Source: Opitutia bacterium (GTDB taxonomy: Bacteria > Verrucomicrobiota > Verrucomicrobiia > Opitutales > Opitutaceae). Taken from it: a DNA stretch of 64,000 nucleotides. Location: NCBI GenBank assembly GCA_016217595.1, contig JACRHS010000001.1:1-64000 (forward strand). The letters are read 5' to 3'. The position numbers and the translations under genes were made by a program. Below the pieces are notes generated by a model. The model was not told the origin of the DNA, ran no database searches, and worked only from the letters and a program-made list of their open reading frames with translations. Below are positions 56,468 to 64,000 of the stretch, piece after piece (position 1 is the stretch's first letter; every line of letters starts with the position of its first letter).

Positions 56468-57339
56468 CCCCGCTCGTCACTTTTGGCATTCCCGCGTACA
56501 ACCGGCCCGATCTCCTCGCCGCCACGCTCGCCAGCATCGCCGCGCAAACCGCCGCAGTGGAGTACGAGGTTGTCGTCTGCGACGATGGTCAGACCGCCGC
56601 CAATCGCGACGTCGTCGCCCAGTTTCCCGCCGAGCGTTTCCGCTATCTCCCCAACCGCCCGGCGCTCGGCCCGGTGGGCAACTGGAACCGTTGCCTGCGC
56701 GAAGCGCGCGGCGAATGGGTCATGGTGTTGCACGACGACGACACGCTTTACCCGTGGTATCTGGCGACGGTGCGGCCGCGCCTGCGCTCCGACCTCGCCG
56801 CCGTCTGCACGCGCACCGTGCAGGGGCCAACGCCACCAACGGTGTCCGCGCCAAGCGGCACGCCCGCCGTCTGGCCCTACCCCGCCCGCTATTTCCTCAA
56901 AAGCGCGATGACGCCGTTTCCCGGTGTGCTCGTGCGCCGCGAGCTGGCGTTGCAACTCGGCGGTTTCTCCGAGCGCGCGGGGCCGTTGGCGGATTACGAT
57001 TTTTGGTACCGACTCGCCTGCGCCGGCCCGGTCGAAGTCGTGCGCGCCGTCGGCGCGTTTTACCGTGTGAGCGAGAGCCAGTGGACCGCGAGCGCCTGGG
57101 CCACGATGATCCGCGAAACGCATCTGCTCCGCCTGCGCATCGCCCGCGAGCAGTTCCCGCAATCGCCGCGCCTCGGCCGCTGGCTCGCCCGCTTCTTCTC
57201 CTACCGCAACGCACTCTCGTATGCCGGCCGTTTCACCGAACGACCGGCGGCGTTGACGCGCGCGCTGCGGCTTGGCCGCATCGCGTTTGCGCGCTTGCCC
57301 AGCGGCTGGGTTTGGGCCGCCATGAAACGCTTCGCCTAA
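56464..57339 (+). CDS. Family 2 glycosyltransferase
   Basis: 291 residues from the ATG at 56464. It begins PLVTFGIPAYNRPDLLAATL, with YEVVVCDDGQTAAN, EARGEWVMVLHDDDTLYPWY (the D-D-D motif), PGVLVRRELALQLGGFSE and PLADYDFWYRLACAGPV. The C-terminus is basic and helical. It overlaps the GT9 gene by 4 bp and precedes the next family 2 gene by 4 bp, so these are cotranslated. Confidence 0.87.
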   Translation: MTPLVTFGIPAYNRPDLLAATLASIAAQTAAVEYEVVVCDDGQTAANRDVVAQFPAERFRYLPNRPALGPVGNWNRCLREARGEWVMVLHDDDTLYPWYLATVRPRLRSDLAAVCTRTVQGPTPPTVSAPSGTPAVWPYPARYFLKSAMTPFPGVLVRRELALQLGGFSERAGPLADYDFWYRLACAGPVEVVRAVGAFYRVSESQWTASAWATMIRETHLLRLRIAREQFPQSPRLGRWLARFFSYRNALSYAGRFTERPAALTRALRLGRIAFARLPSGWVWAAMKRFA

Positions 57340-57343
57340 ACCC

Positions 57344-58267
57344 ATGCGTCTCACCGTCGCCATCTGCACCTACAACCGCGCCGAGCTTCTGCGGCAAACT
57401 CTCGCCGGCCTCGCGCGGCAGACCTTGCCCGCCGATGCATACGAGGTGCTGGTGATCGACAACAACTCGACCGATCACACGGCCGCCGTGGTGGCGGAGT
57501 TTGCCCACGCCAACCCCGCGCCGCGCCGCATCCAGGAATCCACCCAGGGGCTGGAGCACGCGCGCAATCGCGCCATCGCCGAGGCCCGCGGCGAGATCAT
57601 CCTCTTCGGCGATGACGACATCCTCGTCGAGTCCACGTGGCTGACCGAGATTCTGGCTCCGTTCGACGCCGACACTGCGCAACGGATCGGCGCGCTCGGC
57701 GGCGAAGTGATCCCAGTGTTTCCCGACGGCCTGCCGCCGTGGGTCGCCGAGTGGCACTCTCCGCTGCGTTTTCGCACCGACGCCGGCCCGCTCACGCCGC
57801 AACAATCGCCGATGGGCGCCAACCTCGCATTTCGCCGCGCCGTGTTTGCGCAGGTGGGCGTGTTTGCCATCGGCCTCGGGCGAAACGGGAAAAATCTTTT
57901 TGCCGGCGACGAGACCGAGATGCTCCGCCGGGTGCGCGCCGCCGGCCTTGAGATCTGGTTCGCGCCGGCCGCCGCCGTGCGCCATCAGATGCCGGCGAGC
58001 CGGACGACGTTTCGCTATGCCTGCCGCCACGGTTTCGACTCGGCGCGCTCGCGCGTGATCGAACGCGTCGGTCTCCACCACTCGACCGGTTACCTCGCCA
58101 CCCGGCTGGTGGCCAACGTGCTGAAACTACTCTTGTTTCTTGTGCTCGCCGCGCTCAATGCGCTCGTGTTCCGCTTGGGCGGCTGCAAGCAGTCATTGGT
58201 GCGCGCCTGGCGCTCCTGCGGCTATCTCTACCAGATCTCCCGGTTGCTCGTGGGCAAGACGGTGTAG
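57344..58267 (+). CDS. Family 2 glycosyltransferase with C-terminal membrane segment
   Basis: 307 residues. Motifs LTVAICTYNRAELLRQTLAG, VLVIDNNSTDHTAAVV, IILFGDDDILVESTWLTE and QQSPMGANLAFRRAVFAQVG, with acidic FAGDETEMLRRVRAAG. Near the C-terminus a hydrophobic segment (about 254-272, LKLLLFLVLAALNALVF) should associate with the inner membrane. Similar to membrane-associated glycosyltransferases of exopolysaccharide or LPS clusters. Substrate unknown. Confidence 0.87.
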   Translation: MRLTVAICTYNRAELLRQTLAGLARQTLPADAYEVLVIDNNSTDHTAAVVAEFAHANPAPRRIQESTQGLEHARNRAIAEARGEIILFGDDDILVESTWLTEILAPFDADTAQRIGALGGEVIPVFPDGLPPWVAEWHSPLRFRTDAGPLTPQQSPMGANLAFRRAVFAQVGVFAIGLGRNGKNLFAGDETEMLRRVRAAGLEIWFAPAAAVRHQMPASRTTFRYACRHGFDSARSRVIERVGLHHSTGYLATRLVANVLKLLLFLVLAALNALVFRLGGCKQSLVRAWRSCGYLYQISRLLVGKTV

Positions 58268-58328
58268 GCGCCCTTGGAAGTTTTTGGTTTCCCGGACGCG
58301 CAATCCATGTCCTTGTAGGAATACACCT

Positions 58329-59132
58329 GTGGTCAACCCGCTTCCGCTTTCTGTCGTCGTTGTCGCCAAAAACGAGGCGCATAATCTTCCGCGCTGTCTT
58401 GCCAGCGTGCAGGGCTGGGTGGCGGAGATCGTCGTCGCGCTCAACGACACCACCGACGACAGCGCCGCGATCGCCGCCCGGTACGGCGCCCGCGTGCAAA
58501 CGCTCCCGTGGCGCGGTTATCGCGACACCAAGAACAACGCGCTGACGCTCGCCACCCACCCGTGGCTGCTGTGCCTCGACGCCGACGAGGAAGTGTCCGC
58601 CGAGTTGCGCACGGAGATCGCGGCGTTTTTCGCCCGGGGCGATCAGGAGCGCTGCGCCGGCGCCCGCTTTCCGCGCAAAGTATGGTTCATCGACCGCTGG
58701 ATCACGCACGGTGATTGGTACCCCGATTATAGTCTGCGGCTCGTCCGCGCCGGCCGCGCACGCTGGGGCGGCGATGCGTACGTCCACGAGAAAATGGAAT
58801 GCGACGGCGTCGTGGCCACGTTGCGCGGCGACCTGCACCACTACTCTTTCCCCTCGGTCGCCAGCCATGTGGCGAAGATCAACGTGTTCGCCGAGCTCTT
58901 CATCAAACAGCAGCAGGCCAAGGGCGGACGGTTCACCGCGGTGCAGGCGATTTTGCGTCCGCTCTGGCGGTTCTTCCGCGCCTATGTGGTGCGCCGCGGC
59001 TTCCTCGACGGATTCCCGGGACTGTACATCGCGTGGGCAACTTCGTTTAGCGCCTTCGTGCGTTACAGCCGGCTCTACGAGGTCGAACACAAACGGGAGC
59101 CGCAGGCTCCGCACAATCTCCCGCGTTCCTGA
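58329..59132 (+). CDS. Family 2 glycosyltransferase, WaaE/KdtX-like
   Basis: 267 residues from a GTG at 58329, chosen because AGGA at 58317-58320 lies 8 bases before and the family sequence starts directly (PLPLSVVVVAKNEAHNLPRC). Motifs: VAEIVVALNDTTDDSAAIAA, LPWRGYRDTKNNAL, WLLCLDADEEVSAELRTEI, then DWYPDYSLRLVRAGRARWGG and DLHHYSFPSVASHVAKINVF. This pattern is that of the LPS core beta-1,4-glucosyltransferase WaaE/KdtX type. It closes the glycan cluster; dciA starts 2 bp after the stop. Confidence 0.87.
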   Translation: MVNPLPLSVVVVAKNEAHNLPRCLASVQGWVAEIVVALNDTTDDSAAIAARYGARVQTLPWRGYRDTKNNALTLATHPWLLCLDADEEVSAELRTEIAAFFARGDQERCAGARFPRKVWFIDRWITHGDWYPDYSLRLVRAGRARWGGDAYVHEKMECDGVVATLRGDLHHYSFPSVASHVAKINVFAELFIKQQQAKGGRFTAVQAILRPLWRFFRAYVVRRGFLDGFPGLYIAWATSFSAFVRYSRLYEVEHKREPQAPHNLPRS

Positions 59133-59134
59133 CG

Positions 59135-59548
59135 ATGCCGGCCAACACGGCTAAGCCCGCCGGGCCCGACGAGCCCTATCGTTTCAGTCGTCTCGCCGAG
59201 GAGTTGATCGGCGACCTGCGCGGCGTGCCCTTTCACGAACCGGCGCGGATGAAGCGCCGGCCGACCCGGGACTTGTCGCCGCTCATCCACGAGTTGCTCG
59301 CCAAACACCACATCGGCCAGCACTCGCCGGAAGACAGTATCCGCGAGCATTGGGTGGAGATCGTCGGTGCCGCGAACGCCGCCTATGCCCACGCCGCCCA
59401 GATCGATGCGCGCTGCCGGCTGGTGATCCTCGCCTCGCATTCGGTCGTGCGCAACGAGCTCTTCCTTCACCGCCAGAGCATCTTGCCCAAGATTCAGCAA
59501 CTGCCCGGCTGCGGCCACGTGAAGAGCCTGCTCATCCGCGCCGGATGA
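59135..59548 (+). CDS. dciA: DciA-type replicative helicase loader (DUF721)
   Basis: 137 residues. DUF721 signature: LSPLIHELLAKHHIGQHSPE, IREHWVEIVGAANAAYAHAA, CRLVILASHSVVRNELFLHR and ILPKIQQLPGCGHVKSLLIR. DUF721 proteins (DciA) load the DnaB helicase in bacteria that lack DnaC/DnaI. The N-terminal 40 residues are variable and basic. It starts 2 bp after the last glycosyltransferase, so it shares that transcript, an unusual pairing of replication with glycan genes. Confidence 0.85.
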   Translation: MPANTAKPAGPDEPYRFSRLAEELIGDLRGVPFHEPARMKRRPTRDLSPLIHELLAKHHIGQHSPEDSIREHWVEIVGAANAAYAHAAQIDARCRLVILASHSVVRNELFLHRQSILPKIQQLPGCGHVKSLLIRAG

Positions 59549-59597
59549 GGGAACTGCGTGATGATTGAACGGTTAAGGCGGTGGCGCGCCGCAGGAG

Positions 59598-59618
59598 CGG
59601 GATTGCGCCCGGTTTTTT
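59598..59618 (+). terminator. Weak intrinsic terminator after dciA
   Basis: CGGG (59598-59601), loop ATTGCG, CCCG (59608-59611), then G and TTTTTT. The stem is short but GC-rich and the T tract is good. It would separate the glycan/dciA transcript from rpsO. Confidence 0.45.
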
Positions 59619-59681
59619 GGGGCGGCGAACTTTTCGCTTGCGCGCCCCTAGGCTCCTACCGATTGTCTCGCCCTTGCGTTA

Positions 59682-59814
59682 GTGGGAGTCCGCCGGTTGC
59701 GGACCTCCACCATGTCTGATCCCGGCTCCGGTCGGGAGACGAACGGTGACGCCGGCTGGCACTGCGGAAACCCCGCAGTACGAGCGGGCGGCACGGGGTC
59801 GCAAGGCCCCCGCC
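59682..59814 (+). ncRNA. Structured 5' leader of rpsO, probable cis-regulatory RNA
   Basis: Four consecutive hairpins precede rpsO: GTGGGAGTCCGC / GCGGACCTCCAC (59682-59710, small internal mismatch), TCCCG / CGGGA (59720-59737), ACTGCGG / CCGCAGT (59761-59779) and GGCGG / CCGCC with inner GGGG / CCCC (59787-59814). Ribosomal protein S15 represses its own mRNA through leader structures in several phyla, so autoregulation is likely. I cannot match this fold to a named S15 leader class. Confidence 0.55.
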
Positions 59815-59839
59815 AGACGTGTCAACCCAACCAACCATC

Positions 59840-60103
59840 ATGGCCACACCTGTTAAAAACGAAATCATCACTCAGTTCAAAACTCACGAGAAGGACACCG
59901 GCTCGAGCGAAGTCCAGATCGCGCTGCTTACCGCCCGGATCAATCACTTGACCGAGCATTTGCGCACGCATCGTAAAGACTTCCACTCACGCCGCGGCCT
60001 TCTGCAGATGGCCTCCCGCCGTCGCAAGCTGCTTGATTACCTCAAGCGCGAAGATCTCAACAAGTACAACGAGATCTTGCAGAAGTTGAACCTTCGCAAG
60101 TGA
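59840..60103 (+). CDS. rpsO: Small ribosomal subunit protein uS15
   Basis: 87 residues from the ATG at 59840; an in-frame GTG at 59819 adds 7 residues not found in the family. The sequence has [39 protein letters not shown] and [19 protein letters not shown], all diagnostic of S15, which binds the central 16S rRNA junction. There is no Shine-Dalgarno sequence before the ATG (AACCAACCATC). The order rpsO then pnp is the same as in E. coli. Confidence 0.97.
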   Translation: MATPVKNEIITQFKTHEKDTGSSEVQIALLTARINHLTEHLRTHRKDFHSRRGLLQMASRRRKLLDYLKREDLNKYNEILQKLNLRK

Positions 60104-60112
60104 CCCTTTGCT

Positions 60113-60153
60113 CACGGGCGGTTTGCCGATCAAACCGCCCGTGTTCGTTTTCC
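60113..60153 (+). terminator. Terminator after rpsO
   Basis: Perfect 12-bp stem CACGGGCGGTTT / AAACCGCCCGTG (60113-60143) with a 7-base loop, followed by TTCGTTTTCC. It begins 9 bp after the rpsO stop. The T tract is interrupted, so partial read-through into pnp is plausible. Confidence 0.8.
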
Positions 60154-60179
60154 GACGAAATCGCCGCCAGACACGGGAC

Positions 60180-60225
60180 ATTTCTGTTTGCCGCCGCGGC
60201 CCTCCGAAGGGCGCCAAACAGAAAT
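60180..60225 (+). promoter_or_regulatory. Long hairpin in the pnp leader
   Basis: ATTTCTGTTTG (60180-60190) pairs with CAAACAGAAAT (60215-60225), and the inner GCCCT / AGGGC closes a CCGA loop. No T tract follows. In E. coli a long pnp leader hairpin is cut by RNase III and allows PNPase to repress its own synthesis; this hairpin sits in the equivalent place. The functional parallel is inference. Confidence 0.5.
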
Positions 60226-60446
60226 CTCTCGGGTCTGACCCGCAGAGCGAAGCCCAGCCACCCGACCTGCGCGTCGTGGGGCGGTCACAGTTAGCATCAA
60301 CTGTCAGTCTTCATTCACAGGCGTTCCGCCTGTTTCCCTCCCTCCTATCCGGCCGGCGCGATGCCGGCATTACTCCCCGCGGCCCTGTACCGCGCCCCTT
60401 TCCCTACAGATAACCAAGAAGCAAAGACGAAACCCGATAGCATAAG

Positions 60447-62669
60447 ATGAATCAGAAACATTCCGTTACCGTCCCCAGCCTGGGGATCAAATTCTCCACC
60501 GGCTCCCTCGCCCAACTCGCCAACGGCGCCGTCGTTGTCACCGTCGGCGAAACCAACGTCATGGTCACCGCAGCCGTTGCCGCCACCATGAAGCCCGGCC
60601 AGGACTTCTTCCCGCTCACCGTCGATTACCGCGAAAAGTACGCCGCCGCCGGCCGTTTCCCCGGTGGTTACTTCAAGCGCGAAGGCCGTCCGTCCGAAAA
60701 AGAAATTCTCACCTCGCGCCTCTGCGACCGTCCCTGCCGCCCGCTCTTCCCCGAGGGTTTCCTCAACGAAGTGCAGATCATCGGCCAGCTCCTCTCGGCC
60801 GATCAGAAGAACGAAGCCGACATCCCTATGGTCAACGGCGCCAGCGCCGCGCTCGCCATCTCCGACATTCCGTGGAACGGGCCCATCGGCGCCGTGCGCG
60901 TGGCGCAGATCGACGGCCAGTTCGTCGCCAATCCCACCATCGAGCAGATGTTCCAGTCCTCCCTCGACCTGATCTACGTCGGTAACGAGAAGGACATGCT
61001 CATGATCGAAGGCAGCGCCGATCAGCTGACCGAGGAACGCTTCATCGAAGCCCTCGAATTCGCCCACCAGGCGATCCAGCCTATCATCGCCGCCATTCGC
61101 GAGCTCGTTGCCCTCGCCGGCAAACCGAAGGCCACGTTCGCCCTCGTCGGCGCCACGCCCGAGGCCCGCGCCATCATCGAGCGCGTTGTGCCTGCCGAGC
61201 GCGTTTCCGCCGCCATCTTCGGCAAGGAAAAGCAGGCCCGCTCCAATGCCGTGAAGCTCCTCAAAGAGGAAGCCAAGACCGCCCTCCTCGCCGAACTCGG
61301 CGAAGGCAAATTCACCGACGTCGACCTCAACGTCGTCTTCGAAGACCTCCAATACAAAGCCTACCGCAAGACCGTCCTAGAGCGCGGCGTCCGCGCCGAC
61401 GGTCGCGATGCGAAGACCATCCGTCCGCTTTCCGCCGAAGTGGGCGTCTTGCCCCGTGTGCACGGCAGCGCCGTCTTCCAACGCGGCGACACCCAGAGCC
61501 TCGTCATCACCACGCTCGGGCCCACCAAGGAATGCCAGGACATGGACGGCCTGACCGGCGGCGCCACCTCGAAGAGCTTCATCCTCCACTATAACTTCCC
61601 GCCGTTCTCCGTCGGTGAGACGGGCCGCTTCGGCTCGCCCGGCCGCCGCGAAATCGGCCACGGCGCCCTCGCCGAGCGTTCGCTCGTGCCCGTGCTGCCG
61701 CCCGAGGATGCGTTCCCCTACACCATCCGCCTCGTCTCCGAGATCATGGCCTCCAACGGCTCGACCTCGATGGCCTCGATCTGCGGCGGCTGCCTCGCCC
61801 TCATGGACGCCGGCGTGCCGATCATCGCGCCCGTCGCCGGCATCTCCTGCGGCCTCATGACGGAAAACGCCGCCGATGGCTCCATCTCCAAATGGGTCAC
61901 GATCACCGACATTCTCGGTGAGGAAGACCACTTCGGCGACATGGACTTCAAGCTCGCCGGCACCACCAAGGGCATCACCGGCTTCCAGCTCGACCTCAAG
62001 ATCCACGGCCTGCCCTTCGAGATCGCCAAGACCGCGATCTTCCAGGCCCGCGACGCCCGCATCGAGATTCTCAAGAAGATGCTCGCGGCCATCCCGGCCC
62101 CGCGCAAGGACCTCAGCACCTACGCGCCGCGCATCCAGACGATCCAGATCGATCCCGAAAAGATCGGCCTGCTCATCGGGCCCGGTGGCAAGACCATCCG
62201 CCGCATCACCGAAGTCACCGGCGCGCAGATCGACATCGCCGAAGACGATTCCGGCAAGGTTTTCATCTACTCGAACAACGCCGACTCGATGAGCCGCGCG
62301 GTGCAAGAGATCGACGCCCTGTGCGGCGGCGGCGCGCAGATCGAAGTGGGCAAAACCTACAACGGTCGCGTGACCTCCACCAAGGAGTTCGGCGCGTTCG
62401 TCGAGTGCCTGCCGGGCAAGGAAGGCCTTGTCCACATCAGCGAACTCGCTGACTTCCGCGTGCGTCGCACCGAGGACGTCGTCAAAGTGGGCGACTCCAT
62501 CTGGGTGAAGTGCGTCGGCGTCGACGAGCGCAGCGGCAAGGTCCGCCTCTCGCGCAAGATCGCCATGAAGGAACGCGAGCAAGCCGAGCAACAGGCCGCC
62601 CCGGCCGCCGCTCCGGCCCCCGCCGCCCCGGCGACATCCGAGGCTCCGGCCGCGCCCGCGCAAAGCTAA
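60447..62669 (+). CDS. pnp: Polyribonucleotide nucleotidyltransferase (PNPase)
   Basis: 740 residues. Two RNase PH domains (about 10-215 and 310-545) carry [35 protein letters not shown], and in the second [41 protein letters not shown]. The Asp residues expected at the active site are in [13 protein letters not shown] domain (about 560-620, [20 protein letters not shown]) and an S1 domain (about 628-700, [20 protein letters not shown]) follow, then an Ala/Pro-rich tail. It degrades RNA 3' to 5' phosphorolytically. Confidence 0.98.
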   Translation: MNQKHSVTVPSLGIKFSTGSLAQLANGAVVVTVGETNVMVTAAVAATMKPGQDFFPLTVDYREKYAAAGRFPGGYFKREGRPSEKEILTSRLCDRPCRPLFPEGFLNEVQIIGQLLSADQKNEADIPMVNGASAALAISDIPWNGPIGAVRVAQIDGQFVANPTIEQMFQSSLDLIYVGNEKDMLMIEGSADQLTEERFIEALEFAHQAIQPIIAAIRELVALAGKPKATFALVGATPEARAIIERVVPAERVSAAIFGKEKQARSNAVKLLKEEAKTALLAELGEGKFTDVDLNVVFEDLQYKAYRKTVLERGVRADGRDAKTIRPLSAEVGVLPRVHGSAVFQRGDTQSLVITTLGPTKECQDMDGLTGGATSKSFILHYNFPPFSVGETGRFGSPGRREIGHGALAERSLVPVLPPEDAFPYTIRLVSEIMASNGSTSMASICGGCLALMDAGVPIIAPVAGISCGLMTENAADGSISKWVTITDILGEEDHFGDMDFKLAGTTKGITGFQLDLKIHGLPFEIAKTAIFQARDARIEILKKMLAAIPAPRKDLSTYAPRIQTIQIDPEKIGLLIGPGGKTIRRITEVTGAQIDIAEDDSGKVFIYSNNADSMSRAVQEIDALCGGGAQIEVGKTYNGRVTSTKEFGAFVECLPGKEGLVHISELADFRVRRTEDVVKVGDSIWVKCVGVDERSGKVRLSRKIAMKEREQAEQQAAPAAAPAPAAPATSEAPAAPAQS

Positions 62670-62700
62670 CGCTTCGCGCCAAGTACCGACATCATTCTCC

Positions 62701-62731
62701 AGCCGGAGGCGTTACTGCCTCCGGCTTTTTT
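62701..62731 (+). terminator. Strong terminator after pnp
   Basis: Perfect stem AGCCGGAGGC / GCCTCCGGCT (62701-62710, 62717-62726) with loop GTTACT, followed by TTTTT (62727-62731). It lies 31 bp after the pnp stop. Confidence 0.93.
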
Positions 62732-62918
62732 GCGCCCCGTTGGCCCCGGTGGCACGAGCGAAAGCCATAAGATCGTCCAGCAGTTCCCGCTAAACCTCCA
62801 TTGAGACGGTTGCCGGCAGATGCTAAGATCGGCCTGTTCGCGCCAGACTCCGCTCCCGTGGCGGTCGGTCCGATGCGACGTTTGCCCAGACTCTTTCCGC
62901 TACTCCCCCTCACCTCCC

Positions 62919-64000
62919 ATGAGCGTCCTCGCCAAACTCGAACCTCTCACAATTCCCACCTACCCGGTCGGCACGCCCGAGAAGAACCCGGTGTTCTTCG
63001 AGCGCCGCGTCTATCAAGGCTCCTGCGGCAAAGTCTACCCGGTGCCGTTCATCGACAAAGTCTACGACGAGCCCAAACCCGTCGCCTACCAGAGCGCCGT
63101 GCTCGAAAACGAGTACGTGAAACTCGTCCTGCTGCCGGAAATCGGCGGACGCATCTTCATCGGGCAGGACAAGACCAACGCCAACTACGATTTCTTTTAC
63201 CGCCAGGATGTGATCAAGCCGGCGCTCGTCGGCCTCGCCGGCCCGTGGATCTCCGGCGGCGTGGAGTTCAACTGGCCGCAACACCACCGCCCGGGCACGT
63301 TCATGCCGGCCGACGTGTTCATCGAGGAAGAAGCCGATGGCGCGCGCACCGTCTGGCTCTCCGAACACGATCCGCTCAACCGCCTGAAGGGCCTGCACGG
63401 CCTGCGCCTGCGCCCCGGCAGCGCCCTCGTCGAGTTGCGCGCGCGACTCTTTAACCGCACGCCGCTCACCCAGACCTTCCTCTGGTGGGCCAACGTCGCC
63501 GCACGCGTCCACGAGCGCTATCAGTCGTTTTTCCCGCCCGACGTGCACTACGTGGCCGACCACGCCGTGCGCGCGATGTCGTCGTTCCCCGAGGCGCGCA
63601 ACCCTTACTACGGCGTGCGCTACCAGGACCGCCCCGGCGCCAACGACCTGAGCTGGTACAAAAACATCCCCGTCCCCACCAGCTACATGATTTGCGAGAC
63701 CGCCTTCGATTTCTTCGGCGGCTACGATTACGCGGCGCAGGGCGGCTTCGTGCACGTCGCCAACCGCCACATCTCGCCCGGCAAGAAGCAATGGACCTGG
63801 GGCAACCACGCCTTCGGCTGGGCCTGGGATCGCGAACTCACCGACACCGGCGGCCCGTACATCGAGCTCATGGCCGGCGTGTACACCGACAACCAGCCCG
63901 ACTTCAGCTACCTCGCGCCATACGAAACAAAGACGTTCTCCCAATTCTGGTGGCCGATCCAAAAAGTCGGCCCGGTGCAGAACGCCAACGAAGACGCCGC
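62919..64000 (+). CDS. DUF5107 domain protein (partial, cut by window end)
   Basis: The first 360 residues only. It starts MSVLAKLEPLTIPTYPVG and has the beta-sandwich pattern of DUF5107: VLENEYVKLVLLPEIGGRIF, ALVGLAGPWISGGVEFNWPQ, FLWWANVAARVHERYQSFFP, YMICETAFDFFGGYDYAAQG and QWTWGNHAFGWAWDRELTD. There is no signal peptide, so it should be cytoplasmic. Family members usually carry C-terminal TPR repeats, which would lie beyond the window. They are often found in carbohydrate-use loci; biochemical function is not established. It has its own transcript, judging from the pnp terminator upstream. Confidence 0.8.
   Translation, partial: MSVLAKLEPLTIPTYPVGTPEKNPVFFERRVYQGSCGKVYPVPFIDKVYDEPKPVAYQSAVLENEYVKLVLLPEIGGRIFIGQDKTNANYDFFYRQDVIKPALVGLAGPWISGGVEFNWPQHHRPGTFMPADVFIEEEADGARTVWLSEHDPLNRLKGLHGLRLRPGSALVELRARLFNRTPLTQTFLWWANVAARVHERYQSFFPPDVHYVADHAVRAMSSFPEARNPYYGVRYQDRPGANDLSWYKNIPVPTSYMICETAFDFFGGYDYAAQGGFVHVANRHISPGKKQWTWGNHAFGWAWDRELTDTGGPYIELMAGVYTDNQPDFSYLAPYETKTFSQFWWPIQKVGPVQNANEDA

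Larger units (their letters stand above)
60104..60446 (+). other. Intergenic region between rpsO and pnp
   Basis: About 340 bp. It holds the rpsO terminator, a long imperfect hairpin (60180-60225) and otherwise unstructured GC-rich leader up to pnp. I see no gene in it. Confidence 0.6.

Noticed and set aside
59682-59839. Cobalamin or another known riboswitch before rpsO
   Set aside because: Conserved boxes such as GCCACTG with its partner elements are not in the required order, and the downstream gene is a ribosomal protein.
1-64000. tRNA genes, CRISPR arrays, insertion sequences or prophage
   Set aside because: No cloverleaf with T-loop consensus, no regular 25-40 bp repeats with unique spacers, and no transposase, integrase or phage structural genes were seen on either strand.

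Overview
The window is high-GC DNA whose gene content points to a Verrucomicrobiota bacterium, most likely Opitutaceae-like. The pointers are a complete division and cell wall (dcw) cluster with ftsZ, a fused MurC-MurB, a GH97-type glycosidase, DUF6250 and DUF5107 proteins, frequent absence of Shine-Dalgarno sequences, and a dispersed 'CACGAAA' palindromic repeat that I associate with this group. The phylum is inferred from these traits; no 16S rRNA gene is present.

Left part (1-25.5 kb). A minus-strand operon encodes a TolC-like outer membrane lipoprotein, a HlyD/RND-type adaptor and a giant repeat protein (more than 2,500 residues, DUF4347 head followed by Ig-like modules) that runs off the left edge. 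It is preceded by an AT-rich control region and looks like a secreted or surface adhesin with part of its exporter. Then come a GNAT acetyltransferase, a secreted GH97-type glycosidase, and a four-gene plus-strand cassette of an OprP-type anion porin, two PstS-like binding proteins and a chemoreceptor, closed by a strong terminator. This cassette looks like a phosphate/oxyanion sensing unit without PstCAB. ThuA-like and YdcF-like genes overlap. A minus-strand flavodoxin / MFS transporter / alpha-beta hydrolase group follows, then mutS and a CBS-pair protein.

Centre (25.7-45.2 kb). The complete dcw cluster lies on the minus strand, transcribed mraZ, small ORF, rsmH, ftsL-like, ftsI, murE, murF, mraY, murD, LysM lipoprotein, ftsW, murG, murC-murB, ddl, ftsQ, ftsA, ftsZ. 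Most junctions overlap by 4 bases (ATGA) and a hairpin terminator follows ftsZ directly. The mraZ promoter carries four in-phase 10-bp repeats that match MraZ operator logic. The cluster makes the UDP-MurNAc-pentapeptide, moves it to lipid II (MraY, MurG) and supplies divisome proteins (FtsQ, FtsL, FtsW, FtsI, FtsA, FtsZ).

Right part (45.6-64 kb). All genes are on the plus strand: a CNNM/CBS/CorC membrane protein, htpG, a DUF6250 protein, an oppB-oppC permease pair separated by a palindromic repeat, and a glycan/LPS-type cluster (MsbA-like exporter, methyltransferase, four family-2 glycosyltransferases and one GT9 heptosyltransferase-like enzyme). This is followed by dciA (DUF721), rpsO with a strongly structured leader, pnp with a long leader hairpin, and the start of a DUF5107 protein cut by the right edge. 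I see no tRNA, rRNA, CRISPR array, insertion sequence or prophage.
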